The notes beneath the pieces are model-generated. The model saw nothing but the letters and a program-made list of their open reading frames with translations, had not been told where the DNA came from and ran no database searches. 64,000 nt of DNA from Pegoplata infirma (taxonomy: Eukaryota > Arthropoda > Insecta > Diptera > Anthomyiidae). The position numbers and the translations under genes were made by a program. The stretch is from the NCBI GenBank assembly GCA_963921195.1, contig OY992536.1, positions 90,563,007-90,627,006 of the forward strand, read 5' to 3'. The stretch's first letter is position 1, and each line of letters opens with the position of its first letter. Of the stretch, positions 22,988-33,649 are shown piece after piece.

Positions 22988-23074
22988 TGCTGCCCTGGCT
23001 GGTACTTGAACCCACAGCCTCCCAGTTGTAGTGTTTATTGTCGACGCTTTAGCTTGTTAAGCTTCTTCATATTG
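22988..23074 (-). repeat. tRNA-like sequence (decayed tRNA or SINE head)
   Basis: On the minus strand it reads AGCTAAAGCGTCGAC (A-box-like), then 'tgggaggctgtGGGTTCAAGTACC' (B-box-like) and 'agccagggcagc'. T-arm pairing is imperfect and no intact acceptor stem or clear anticodon arm can be drawn, so a functional tRNA is unlikely. A run of A follows in the minus direction, as in a SINE or retrocopy. Confidence 0.4.
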
Positions 23075-24470
23075 AAGATTTTTGTTTCAGGGTAGTCCTA
23101 TACATACGTATTCCTTATAATTTTCAGCGCACTATCTTTCGTTTTTTCTTTGTCGTGACAGACGGAAATCGCAGATAATAATTCTGTCAAAATTGTTATT
23201 AATAAAAAGTACTACTAATTGTTTATAAAATGTATATTAGGGTGACACGATTATGAGTTCTTTCGAATTTTATCAACAAACAAAAATTTGTTGTGTGTGT
23301 ATTTGTTGATTTATGTTTACATAATTACCCAGCAAAAAAAGAGCTTACCATTCACTACAAAATTCACCACAACTTATGAACCAGATGTACTTCTTCTTCA
23401 GCTGAAACACTGATGAATTTTATATGGGCGTGACACACAATATCACTAGTGTTTAGTATGTACATATATATTAACATCTTTATCACAACTTCTGAAGTAG
23501 TGATCGGGATGTTAATATAACTTGACCTTTTGGAAGTTCTTTTTTCATCACTTCTTTAGAAGTATATATTTCTTGGCATTTTGGATGTGATTATGTAATT
23601 TTTATATGGTGATTTAGAAGTGATTTTTTCATCACTTCTTGATAAGTACATATTTCATGACTTTTTGGGATTGATTTTAAGATTTTTTTTTTTTTAGTAT
23701 TTACACTAATAATAATTAACACCAAAACGATATTTTTAACAATGTATAATATTTATTATGTAATATTTAGACTTGAAATTGTTAAGATTAAATCGATGTT
23801 TTTAATAATTTAGTTTAGCTAATAGGAATTATTAATTAAATGTGGATGTATATATTTTTCTAATAGTTTTTCATGCGCTTAATCCGAATCTGGCCTTAGA
23901 AGTGATTTATCTTATTTTAAGATATTTAGATTTTCGATTGACAGTACTGCATTAACTCAGATATTCGAAATGTTCGGGACCTTATAAAACCGAGAATTAT
24001 TTTATGATGTATAATTAGTTTAACACATCTAAAAATACTTCACTTATTCTTCAAATTACTTTTGCAATCCTTAAGATATCTTTTTTCATTACGGAGATAT
24101 CGACCGATAAAATTATTGCAATTTCGGCCCTAAAAAATAAAAGAAAACAAATTTGAAAACCAACCAATTTGTCTTGTTGATATATAATAGTACCGAATTC
24201 GAAACTCTATTAGAGGTGCATCTAAGCCCGGCATCAATTTGGGTATCAATTTTAGGGTAAATTTTCAGGGTGCCATACAAAAAATCTTTATTTGGGCTAA
24301 CATTATAGAGCATTGCCATATCGGATAAAGATTTATTTTAAATAAAATTAATAAAATTCTTAAAAGTACATAGAGTTCTTAGTTTTATATTCAATTAAAA
24401 TTTTTATTATTCGGTTAACCGAATAATTCAAATTTATCCGATTATTAACCGATTAAATCTCAACCCCGCA

Positions 24471-24582
24471 CTCAGAAAATTATGTAAGTTACTACATGTC
24501 AGTTATTTGTATATTTTACAGTAGTTAGTTGTTTTCAACTACAAAGTCAGTTGTTTTTGTATGAAAAATATCAAACAACTAT
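24471..24582. repeat. 110-bp arm inverted at 26570-26681
   Basis: CACTCAGAAAATTATGTAAG and the following ~90 bases ('ttactacatgtcagtt', 'ttttacagtagttagttg', 'tatgaaaaatatcaaacaac') are inverted with few changes at 26570-26681. The two arms most likely are ends of two copies of one MITE family. Confidence 0.65.
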
Positions 24583-25104
24583 TTCTGTTAGTTATTTTGG
24601 CCGCTGTTCCAAAAAAAGTAATTCACATAAAAAATGTGAAAATGAAAATTTCCGAATTTTTTTGGTGTTCTAGATTTCACATCCGAATTTCTTTTTCGTT
24701 GTGTTTCACATAAAAAAAATTTGGTGAAAGTAAAACGAGTGCACTTTATTCCTTGTGATTTTTAAAATTTTAATTATTCGATTTCAACTTCAAATGAAAA
24801 CGTGATCAACAAAACACTAAACTTGATTTCATGGGATTCGGAAATTTTCATGTGAATTGAAAAGTTGTGAAAGACAGAACAGAGGCCTTTAAGTCGTTTT
24901 TTTGAACAACTAACAAAAAAGTACTGTGATGTAGTAACAGTTATTTAAAGTAGTTAATTTTATTTATTTTATCTCTGAAGAGTTTTAAAGTTAAGCTTTC
25001 TTTGATTTAAATAAATAAATCAAAGAAAGCTTGAACAGTGAAGTTTTGTAGTGACGGAGTTTTTAAACTTTTAAACTTTTATTTCTATTTAATTAAATAT
25101 CCCC

Positions 25105-25137
25105 CTGATGATGGTCAGAGATTTTGACCGAAATATT
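25105..25137 (+). ncRNA. Hammerhead-ribozyme-like motif (Penelope-type, degenerate)
   Basis: Core CTGATGA (25105-25111), an extra T, stem II GGTCA/TGACC (25113-25117 with 25125-25129) closing a 7-base loop, then GAAA (25130-25133) and ATATT. Minimal dimer-type hammerheads of this layout are known from terminal repeats of Penelope-like retroelements. There the base after the core is followed by a 4-base palindrome that pairs between two molecules: usually ACGT, here ATAT. 'ccc' before the core and 'ggg' after it can form stem I. No reverse transcriptase is nearby, so it is a fragment. Confidence 0.55.
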
Positions 25138-26153
25138 GGGAAAAATAAATTAAATAAATAAATGAAATTTTGAATTTTTATTTATTATTAATAAAGGACC
25201 TCAAGCCGAAATAATAAAACAATCAGATAAAATTATAAAAAAAAATATTCAACAAAACAAATCCAATACTTAAGTGCCACAAATTTGTACTTTTCAATTG
25301 CATTTGTAAACACATATGAAAATGGTACTACTAAATCATTGAGGAAAGAACTGGTGAAAGTTGTTATTATTGGCATTTTTTAGCAGTTTTGGAAGTGCTT
25401 ATAAAAGTACTTCTTATGGAATATGAAGATCGGCACATATAGCTACTATGTATGTAGTGAATCACTTATTCTTTTTGCACCACTTCGATTTTTTTTTGCT
25501 GGGTATGGAAGGTGGAGCTGAGGGGTTTAAATTTTTAGCCAAAATTTCTACATAAAATTTGAAAAAAGCGTAAAAAACGCATTTTTTTATGTTTTTTTAT
25601 ACATTTTAGAACCCGATAAAGATATCACAGATAGCAATAATATTTTTTTGTTAATATGTATCATTAAAATCAACATATTTACTAAAATCCTTGCTTGTCA
25701 AAACTAAAAAAAAAAATTTTAGCGTAGGACCCCAACGGCCCTAATTTTTTTTCGAAGCCAATTTTAAAGTGGAAGGGTTTATGCAACCAAAATTAAAATT
25801 TTAATCGTAAATAAGCTAATCAAGTAAATAATGATTAAAAAAAATTAAAAAAATTTGTTTCTCTACTGTATGGAGATAAATTTATTTAAGGGCAAAACTT
25901 TAACCCCCAAAGTCACGGGCTTATTTTGTCCGATTTGGCTAAAAGTTTAAACATCGAGTTTTTAAACAAAAACGAACCATAATTCGCCAGGCGAACGACT
26001 AAATTCGTAAAAGTCATTATTCGTGCCACCCTAATATATATACTTTTGTAAACACATACGATGTGGAATCTCCTATTTCATTGTATTTAAAAAAATCGTT
26101 TGTTTAATTCCTAGTATTACAAAAATTGCCATGAGTTCTTGGTTTCGCTACAC

Positions 26154-26681
26154 TCAAAAAAAAAGTATTACACTCAAAAAACTAAGACGCTAGATTCCAC
26201 TATAAAAGACAGTTAAAAGTATTACATTTGTTGTTGTTTAGGCGTCGACTACATTTTACGGTAAAACCAACCAAAAACTGTTGTTGTTTTAAACTGTTTA
26301 TTAACAACTACAAAAAAAAGGTAAAAACTACTTTAATTACAGTTGTTCTTACTTCAACTCAAATTGTCTGAATTTTCTTCTATGTCCAAAAATTATTTGG
26401 ACATACTTCCTGCTGCATCTGACACTTAAAACTCGTTTAACACATCCGTTTTTCTAAAAATTTCTAGAAAATTATAAGTTTTTTGATAGACTAAAAACAA
26501 CTACATAAAACAACTGCTACTACAATGTAGACATTTTTTGTATTTATTTATTAAAACAACTACAAAAAAAGGTTGTTTGATATTTTTCATACAAAAACAC
26601 TGACTTTGCAGTTGAAAACAACTAACTGCTGTAAAATATACAAACAACTAAGATGTAGTAACTTACATAATTTTTTGAGTG
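26154..26681. mobile_element. MITE with CACTCAAAAAA termini
   Basis: Left 'taCACTCAAAAAAAAAGTATTA', right '...ATAATTTTTTGAGTG'. Interior motifs 'aacaactac', 'gttgtttt' and 'tttcatacaaaaac' are shared with 24471-24960 and 11170-11280. Confidence 0.6.
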
Positions 26682-27103
26682 AATAAAAACTAATAAAAAT
26701 ATAAACAAAATTTGCTGAAAATGCTTAATAGTATGATATTCACTAGTGTCCGACCGAACGTTCGGTTCGGTTACGGAGTTCGGCAAAAAGTGACGTTCGG
26801 CCACTGTTCGGTGTTCGGTCAAATTTTGACCGAACTTTACCGAACACCGAACTTTTGTATGTTTTGCTTTTTATCGTCTAAAAATTAAGTCATATTACCA
26901 GTGCAACTACTTTACACCTCAAATCGGGCTATTGTTTAAAAGAAATATTATTTTTTGTCCAAAAAAATCAACTTGAGCTATATTTTTCCACTTTTTTATA
27001 CCCTCCAACAGTATGGGGGTATACTCACTTTGTCATTCCGTGTGTAACGCATCGAAATATCGGTCGGGGACCCCATAAAGTATATATATAATTGATCAGT
27101 GAT

Positions 27104-27806
27104 TGCTATTTTGGACGTGGCGACTTGGATAATTGAAAATAGATGGAGAGATAGGAAAATCGGTATCTGTAGTGACAGTCAAGCTGCACTCAAGGCACTG
27201 AGTTCTCCAATCACAACGTCTAAAATTGTCCAAGAGTGCAGGCGCAGACTCAATGAGGTCTCATGTGAGAACAGGGTCTGCCTCTTGTGGGTTCCGGGTC
27301 ATAGGGGAATACGGGGAAATGAGATTGCCGATTCTTTGGCAAACATTGGCTCCGATACAATTCCTCACAATCCGGAGCCTCAGATTGGTATAGGCTTGAC
27401 GTGGATGATGCGTTGGATAGACTCTCACATGAAATCAATTTTCATGGAAAGATGGTCCAATGAGTTAACATGTAGGAATACTAAATGTTTTGTGATAAGG
27501 CCAGACAAGAAAGTGGCAAACTATTTACTCAGTCTGAGTAGAAAAGACTGTCGCAAACTTACTGGCCTAATTACGGGACACAATGCCTGTGCTCGTCATA
27601 TGACGAGATTGGGTGTTTTATCAGACCCTCTTTGTGCAGCTTGTCTTGAGGATGAGGACACAACAGAACACTACGTCTGTTATTGCCCAGCTTTCTCAAG
27701 ATCAAGACTGCGGATAATGGGCTCTGATATTTTGTCGATGGACATGGTCCATGGACTTCCCTTGTCTGACTTTCTCAGGTTTGTGAATGCAACTGAGAAG
27801 TTCTGA
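27104..27806 (+). pseudogene. LINE ORF2 C-terminus: RNase H end and zinc-knuckle-like tail
   Basis: The open frame runs to a TGA at 27804-27806 and encodes about 233 residues. It holds the RNase H segments ILDVATWI (the catalytic Glu lies just upstream and is lost), ICSDSQAAL (catalytic Asp) and VPGHRGIRGNEIAD (His and last Asp). A tail follows with a Cys/His cluster (CAACLEDEDTTEHYVCYCPAF, C-x2-C-x7-H-x4-C) typical of the C-terminal region of such LINE proteins. The reverse transcriptase is missing, so the copy is dead, though its frame is intact and points to a recent insertion. Clade I/LOA is inferred from RNase H plus this tail. Confidence 0.85.
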
Positions 27807-27967
27807 GCAAGCACCTTTCACTCTCTTTAAACTTTCTCTCATTCTTTACTAATCTTTCCTTCTAGGGTATGGTACAATGGACTATTTTAAGTCTGAGCGC
27901 CATGGACTCGCCTAGCTTTCTTTCAAGGCTTGTACAACCCACCCTCAACTCAACTCAACTCAACTCA
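27104..27967 (+). mobile_element. 5'-truncated LINE (RNase H-bearing, I/LOA-like) copy 1
   Basis: It starts abruptly within the RNase H coding part and ends in (TCAAC)n, flanked by the duplication AGTGAT (27098-27103, 27968-27973), the signature of target-primed retrotransposition. The 3' UTR ('ggtacaatggactatttta', 'gtctgagcgccatggact', 'cttgtacaacccaccc') is shared with copy 2 at 42985-45110, except for a ~15-base stretch. Confidence 0.88.
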
Positions 27968-29479
27968 AGTGATCAATTCTAAGACATTCTAGCGATGTCC
28001 GTCCGTCTGTCTGCCTGTCTGTCCGTCTGTCTGTAGTTAACACGATGCAGTCCAAAATAAAAGAGCTAGACCCCTCAAGTTTGGCATAAAAATGTCTAAT
28101 GGTCCTAGGCAGGTTAAGTTCGGAAATGGGCCAAATCGGACCAGGGGGAAAAAAGTTCCCCCTTGAAGAACTAAACCAACCTCTTTAAAATGTTAATTTT
28201 TTTTGACGTTTTTTTTGTATTTTTGTGAACCAAATGAGACATTTTTACTTTCCTAGAAGTTTAAAGTCCTGCGCTTGGACCCAGGGGATTAACAAATGAC
28301 GCTTTTTTTCCACCGCCCTTCTTTCAAGGGCGTGGATAAAAAATAACTTAAATAATTATAAAACTATAATACTTAAGTGCATAAAGCAGACAAAAATGAA
28401 CTTGTAAACATATACCATGAGGGCCAAGGAGTCACTTCAGCTCCCCGACCCCTAACTTGCCCCCCCTTAAAACAACGCCCCTGTCAATTTTTTTTTTTAA
28501 TTTTTTTACATGTTGGAGGGTATAATAGATTCGGCACAGCCGAATTTAACACTCTCACTTGTTTAAGTATACAAAAGTACAAAATAATTATTTTTTAACT
28601 ATAAAATAGTTCAACTAATAAAAAAACAATTTTTAGTTGTTTTTTTTTCATAATTATTTGCAAAAACCAAAGACTATTAAAGAAGACGTATCACGCGGGA
28701 AAGTGGATGAACCCTCTATAAAAATACTCCCGCGGAGAGATATGGATGAATTCTTCTTTAGTTTTTCATTCGTAGTGGAGAAAAATATTTTGAATCCAAT
28801 TAGAAAATTCAATCAGAATTTGTCAAAATCCACTAATACATTCTCAAATTGAATCAGAATTTACCAATGTTGGCAATCGATACCTTTTCAATACCGTTAT
28901 CCGTTTCAAAACCCTTTAAATTGAATACCGGTACCAATACCAATACCGAAACTTAGTTTTGGTATCGGATACCGGTATCCAAAAACCTTTTCCTTCGGTA
29001 CCGGTACGTACCGGTATTGAAAAAGTATTGAAACGGTTTTTCCTAAAAAACATGTTTTTTTTACAAAAAAAAAAAATTAATAGAAAATTTTTAATTTTTT
29101 TGGTTTTTGTAAATGAAAAATCGTACTCCAAATGCCTCCCCGAAGTCTCAAAAAAATCTTTGGGCACCCACATCGTGGATTAAGTAAAAATTACCAAAAA
29201 AAATCATGCTTCAACCGCTATGCGGGAGCAGAAGAAAATTATTGATTTTCACGAAATTTTTTTGAAATCATTTAGACTCTCAATAGAAACTTTCCGCACC
29301 CCTTAGTATAGTTAAGTTTTTTGGGGATTTTATTTAATCCGTGATGTGGGTGCCTAAGATTTTTTTTTGATATTTATAGGACTTCGTGGTTCAAAAATTA
29401 TTACAAAACCGTGAATTTCAAATTGGTTTCACCTTTATTCCACGTGTTGAAAAACCCGTTAAACCAGCTTTAAAAACAT

Positions 29480-30565
29480 GGAAGAGTCATAGAAAAATAT
29501 TTTACAAAGTATTTTTGTTACTCACAAATATTTTTACAATTAAGCAAAAAAAAACTTACACTCGAAAAAAAATTTTACACTCAAAAAAAAATTTTTGTAA
29601 TTTTTTTTTTTTTTTAAAATGATTATAAAAAGTTTTTTACTCAAAATAAAATATTTCTAATCAAAATTGTTAATTTTTTTTTAAGTTAGAAAACTAACTA
29701 TCACTTTAAATGGGCACCGTAGATATTTATGGATTCGGCTAACAAGGACAGTCTCCCTTGTGTCACCCTCCGATCTTCATGACATTTGGATATATTGTTC
29801 AGAACGAAAATTAATTCGACACGTATTTTTTTAGCGGCCCAAACTCATTTTTAGGGGGTTCGATTTGTATGGAGGGAAATTGGCCTTTTCAGTTTTTTAC
29901 GATTTACGTCTATTTGCTCAAAACTAATATAGGCATATTTGGTATTAGATTAAAGGTAATTAAAATACCTATCTTGTGATGCTAACAACGTGTAAAAAAA
30001 GTAAATATTTTTCGACTTATTAACAAAAATGTCCAAAAATTTTGTCATTTTACTCAATATGACGAAAAGTTGTGCCTGTTTGGACACGTTTTTTGCACAT
30101 GAAGATAGGTTTTCCAAAGACCTTTCATTTGGTATGTAACATGACTAGGTTTATTTGTATAATATATGAGATAAACGCAAAAAACTTAAAAATTACCGTT
30201 TCTTTCCCCTCATTTTCACCCCCTTAATATGAATTTGGGCCACTAAAAAAAATACGTGTCCCTTTATTTTTTATACTCTACAAAATAAAATCAGTTCCAT
30301 AAAGATCGGCGGGTGACACCTGGGAGACTTTCCTTGTTAGTCGAATTTAACTCTTCTACTTTTTTCACATATTTTTTTTATTTTCTGTAACAAATGAAAA
30401 ATTTTCATGTCAGAATAACTTCAAAGTCCTGCACTTTGATCAAGGGGATAAGAAAATTACAGTTTTCTCGGTCCGTCCCCTTTTGTAGGTGTGGTCCGGC
30501 AACGTCCCCGGCGACCCCCTAAGAAAACGCAATTTTAATTTTTTCACATTTTAAAGCGCATGTTA
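29480..30565 (+). repeat. mini-me-type copy with a nested TA element
   Basis: 'acactcgaaaaaaaattttac' arrays, then 'ggattcggc', the nested element, 'gtcgaatttaactcttctact' (3' end at about 30363). A second fragment follows with 'agtcctgcactttgatcaagg' and 'tcggtccgtccccttttgtagg'. Excising 29742-30337 restores the family hairpin. Confidence 0.6.
29742..30337. mobile_element. 596-bp inverted-repeat element with TA duplication
   Basis: ACAAGGACAGTCTCCC at the left and the inverse 'gggagactttccttgt' at the right; inner 'gtcaccctccgatctt' and 'aagatcggcgggtgac' continue the arms, as do 'aatacgtgtc' segments. TA lies on both sides (29740-29741, 30338-30339). It splits the mini-me hairpin exactly at its loop. 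Confidence 0.8.
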
Positions 30566-31121
30566 GCAAAAATGCTAAACATAAATACGTAAATACCTGT
30601 TTTACGTATTAAAATTAAAAAAAAAAAATTTAAGTTTTTATGCGTTTTTTATATTTTTAACATTTTTTTCGATAATACCGGTACGTACCGGTATCGACGT
30701 TTCGGTATCGGTAATACCGTAACCGATTCAACTCAAATACCGTAACCGATACCGAAATAAATAAAAAAACGATACCAATACCGATATCGATACCGTTATT
30801 CGTTTCGATTGCCAACCTTGGAATTTACCAATACACGCTTCTAAAAATATTTTTTTGCGGACAAGAAGAAAAGAAAATAAACAAATGTTTCTCCACGGGA
30901 ACTCGCTTGCAAATTAGTGAATTCCTTTTTTGGAGGCTGGAAGCTCTTGGACACCCTTTGGCAAAAACAACATTTTTAAATAAAAAAATTTCGGGTACGG
31001 GTTCGGCCGAACTTAACAAAATGGACCGAAGTTCGGGTACGGATTCGGTCTGAAAAAGTGTGTTCGGTCGGACACTAATATTCACGTTATGCCTTTATGA
31101 TACCTGCTTTTTTCAAGTTAC

Positions 31122-31230
31122 TTGTTGCTGCATTTATTAGGGTTTTTCTATGGGAATTTCGATAAATTCAAAATTTTTGGTTGAAGTTATCGAAATTTTT
31201 ATAGAAAAACCCTAATAAATGCAGCAACAA
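31122..31230. repeat. 109-bp hairpin MITE
   Basis: TTGTTGCTGCATTTATTAGG and the following 'gtttttctat' are exactly inverted at the right end; the inner 'aatttcgataa'/'ttatcgaaattt' pair closes a short loop. A run of A follows. Confidence 0.8.
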
Positions 31231-31354
31231 AAAAAAAAAAAAAAAAAATTTCAAATGAGGTTTGGCACGAAACCTCGTTATACGGGGTTTCGATGCCAAT
31301 GTAAATGCACTATTACTGCTCATTTTTTAATTTTTTCTAAATATTTATTCATCA

Positions 31355-32440
31355 AAAATTGCTGTGCCGAATCTTTGGTACCCACCAACATGTTAAAAAA
31401 ATGATTAAAAAAAATTCAGGGGCGTTTTTTTAGAGGGGGTGGTTCGGTGTGAGATGATGCAGACACCTTCCCCCTCACGGAAAATAGATTTATTTCGACT
31501 TTTACACACTTTTATCATTATTTAAATTATTTTTTATATCCACGCTCCAAAAAAGCGGTGGACCGAAAAAAATTTACTTCTCTGATCCCCTTGGTCAAAT
31601 AATGACAAAATTGTATAATTGTAAAATGGGGTCATACAATTTTTTCATTTATTGACAAATATACAAAGAAATTTATAAAAAAAATATTTTTCTGGGGTAG
31701 TTTTAGTTCTTAAAGCTAAGTACTCTGTTCGGTTTCACGGGAAAAAATCTGTCAAACTCCATATAAAAAAAAAAAAAATTGGCAACGCGAGGAATTAAGG
31801 GGAAATTGTTAAAAAAGTTTTCACTCATTTTTATTATACAAGACAATTTAAATTGCCGTGAAAAAGTGACATTTCAGTTTTGTTATGATCGTTTCTTTCT
31901 TATCATTGTCAAAAGTTCTTGATTTTTAAATGTTTTATTGCAATTTGAGGCGTTTAAAGTTTAAGTGAAATTTTCACCGTAAGAAACAGAGTACTTAGCT
32001 TTAAGCTAAGTACTCTGTTTCTTAGCTTTAAGCTAAGTACTCTGTTTCTTACGGTGAAAATTTCACTTAAACTTTAAACGCCTCAAATTGCAATAAAACA
32101 TTTAAAAATCAAGAACTTTTGACAATGATAAGAAAGAAACGATCATAACAAAACTGAAATGTCACTTTTTCACGGCAATTTAAATTGTCTTGTATAATAA
32201 AAATGAGTGAAAACTTTTTTAACAATTTCCCCTTAATTCCTCGCGTTGCCATTTTTTTTTTTTTTATATGGAGTTTGACAGATTTTTTCCCGTGAAACCG
32301 AACAGAGTACTTAGCTTAAAGGGGGACTTTTTTGCCCATATAAATTAAAAAATGGGGAAAATAACTAAATTCAAGGAAAATTAACAATGATCTAGCTCTA
32401 TTGTCATGTTTTCCTTCTTTTAAGTTTATATATTCTTAAA
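31355..32440 (-). repeat. mini-me-type copy, minus strand, split by a TTAA element
   Basis: 'gctgtgccgaatctttggta', 'accaacatgttaaaaaaatg', 'aggggcgttttttta', 'cacgctccaaaaaagcgg', 'gtagttttagttc' | insertion | 'aagggggacttttttgccc', 'tgatctagctcta' follow the family in reverse. Distal parts are decayed. Confidence 0.65.
31714..32315. mobile_element. 602-bp head-to-head TTAA-type MITE dimer
   Basis: TTAA lies on both sides (31710-31713, 32316-32319). Termini GCTAAGTACTCTGTTCGG are inverted. Inside, two nearly identical ~280-bp units face each other about a centre of repeated 'agctttaagctaagtactctgtt' near 31995-32045. TTAA target choice suggests a piggyBac-like mover. A diverged monomer lies at 54408-54715. 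Confidence 0.85.
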
Positions 32441-33640
32441 AATAAGGATAAGAAAAAATAATTTAATAGAATGCCAATTTACCAGGGGGTAGGCATGCAC
32501 CTCAAACACTCAAACATTAACTGCCTGGGATTAATAGAATGAAGGTTGAAATAGGAATTAAAAAAAGGCTTTTTGTTTTCTTTAAAAAGCGCACTTTTAT
32601 ATGGTTTTAAACAAAATAAATTTATGAAATTTACGTTCTTAAAATGTTAATGATTAAATATAATTAAAAAAAATATTAAAAATGCAAATAAAGTACAAAT
32701 TTCATGACTTAAAAAAAAAATCCTTGATCCCAGACAGACTTCGCGTGAGAGAGAAAAAAGAGAGTTAAATCAATTACAATCTCTTTACTTTGTTTTCTCT
32801 ATGAATTTACACAAGAAAATGGGGAAAAAAATAATTTTAGTTTAGTTTTATTTAATGCAAGTAAAATATTACCAAAGTTTTAATTCGGCCAAAAAATCTT
32901 AAAAAAATCAGACAGACATTTTTAAAAACAACTGGCTTGTATGAAAAACATCGCTGATATAATAACACAGCCATTTTTTTAAAATATTTTATAAAATCAA
33001 ATGTCTTTTTTGACTGTCAAAAAAATCTGTTAAAACACGTTTTTTTGACAAGTCTTAAAAAAAATCGAGAAAAAATGCAATAAAGGGCCACTCTAATGAG
33101 CACCTCTGATAACAAACAGAAGTGAATTCAATTTGTTTATACTTTGTGTTTGTCTAACGCGGTGTAATTTAAAACAAAAAAAATATAATTGCCTTTTATT
33201 ATATTTGATAATAATTTACTTGAATTAATTGTACATTAATGTACAATTGTATTTTAATAACGCTTTTGATTTTTTTTAGATTATTTTATTTGATAGAAAT
33301 TATCAAAAAATAATCATAGAACAAATTTGTTTTTTTTTCTAGAGATGAACTGATAGAAATTTGTACATGACAATAATGAAAATCTAATTTAATGTTATGG
33401 AAAATGACGTTAAAATGGAACCTATGTAGGGTGTCATTGAATTAATGAAATAGGTATCATAAAATCAGTTTCATCAAATAAATGAAAATTGTTTATACAT
33501 AAATTGTATTTTAAGAAAATTTTTCATTACTTTAATGAAAAAAGTATTTAATTCTTATGAAATACTTTCATTGAATAAATCCTACTTTTTATTTTTGAAA
33601 TTAAATACTGTCACTGAATAAATGCTACTTTTATTTTTAA
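32441..33640. other. AT-rich stretch, no gene seen
   Basis: Contains an isolated 'gccactctaatgagcac' near 33088 that resembles the right end of the TAGAGT-type elements, and a weak 'aatgaaa'/'tttcatta' motif series from 33370 to 33600. No open frame with recognisable content. Confidence 0.5.
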
Positions 33641-33649
33641 TATAAATAT

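Larger units (their letters stand above)
23328..25503. mobile_element. CCCAGC-terminus element, copy 2
   Basis: Same ends as copy 1 (CCCAGCAAAAAAAGAGCTTA...TTTTTTTGCTGGG), with TA on both flanks here. Its first ~330 bp differ from copy 1 by few bases. The centre is unrelated to copy 1 and includes a 40-bp hairpin (24993-25032, arms AAGCTTTCTTTGATTTA) and a hammerhead-like motif. Confidence 0.75.
23238..26033. mobile_element. hAT-like element, TIR TAGGGTGACACGA, hosting a CCCAGC element
   Basis: TAGGGTGACACGATTATGA and the inverse of the right end (TAGGGTGGCACGAATAATGA) match well. Flanks ATGTATAT and ATATATAT agree at 7 of 8. Subterminal 'attcgta' and 'ttcg' motifs occur at both ends. Nearly all of its interior is the CCCAGC element at 23328-25503. 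Confidence 0.75.
26997..28565 (+). repeat. mini-me/DINE-type repeat split by a LINE
   Basis: Starts 'ttataccctccaacagtatggg', has 'tcattccgtgtgtaacgcatcg', 'ggtcggggaccccataaag', then the LINE, then 'gtgatcaattctaagac', a (GTCC/GTCT)n run at 27997-28032, 'gcagtccaaaataaaagagctaga', 'ttggagggtataatagat', hairpin ATTCGGCACAGCCGAAT and end 'ctcacttgttt'. Without the LINE it is about 700 bp. Confidence 0.8.
28865..30820. mobile_element. hAT-type element, CAATGTTGGCAATCG ends, ATACCGGTACC arrays
   Basis: The left end CAATGTTGGCAATCGATACC and the right end CGATTGCCAACCTTG are inverse over 13 bases with mismatches near the tip. The exact 8-bp duplication GAATTTAC lies at 28857-28864 and 30821-30828. 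Both ends are arrays of 'accggtacc', 'ggtatcgg' and 'aataccg'. The interior contains an inverted pair ('tgggcacccacatcgtggatt' near 29162, 'aatccgtgatgtgggtgcc' near 29337) and mini-me sequence. Confidence 0.87.
26744..31077. mobile_element. 4.3-kb hAT-type element, TIR TAGTGTCCGACCGAACG, three-level nest
   Basis: TAGTGTCCGACCGA and the exact inverse TCGGTCGGACACTA are flanked by the exact duplication ATATTCAC (26736-26743, 31078-31085). Both ends carry 'ttcggt'/'accgaac' arrays. The original element was short (about 0.5 kb); the rest is nested: mini-me 26997-28565 with a LINE inside, and a second hAT 28865-30820 with its own insertions. Confidence 0.92.

Noticed and set aside
22988..23074. 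Functional tRNA gene
   Set aside because: The acceptor and anticodon stems cannot be formed; kept only as a tRNA-like repeat.
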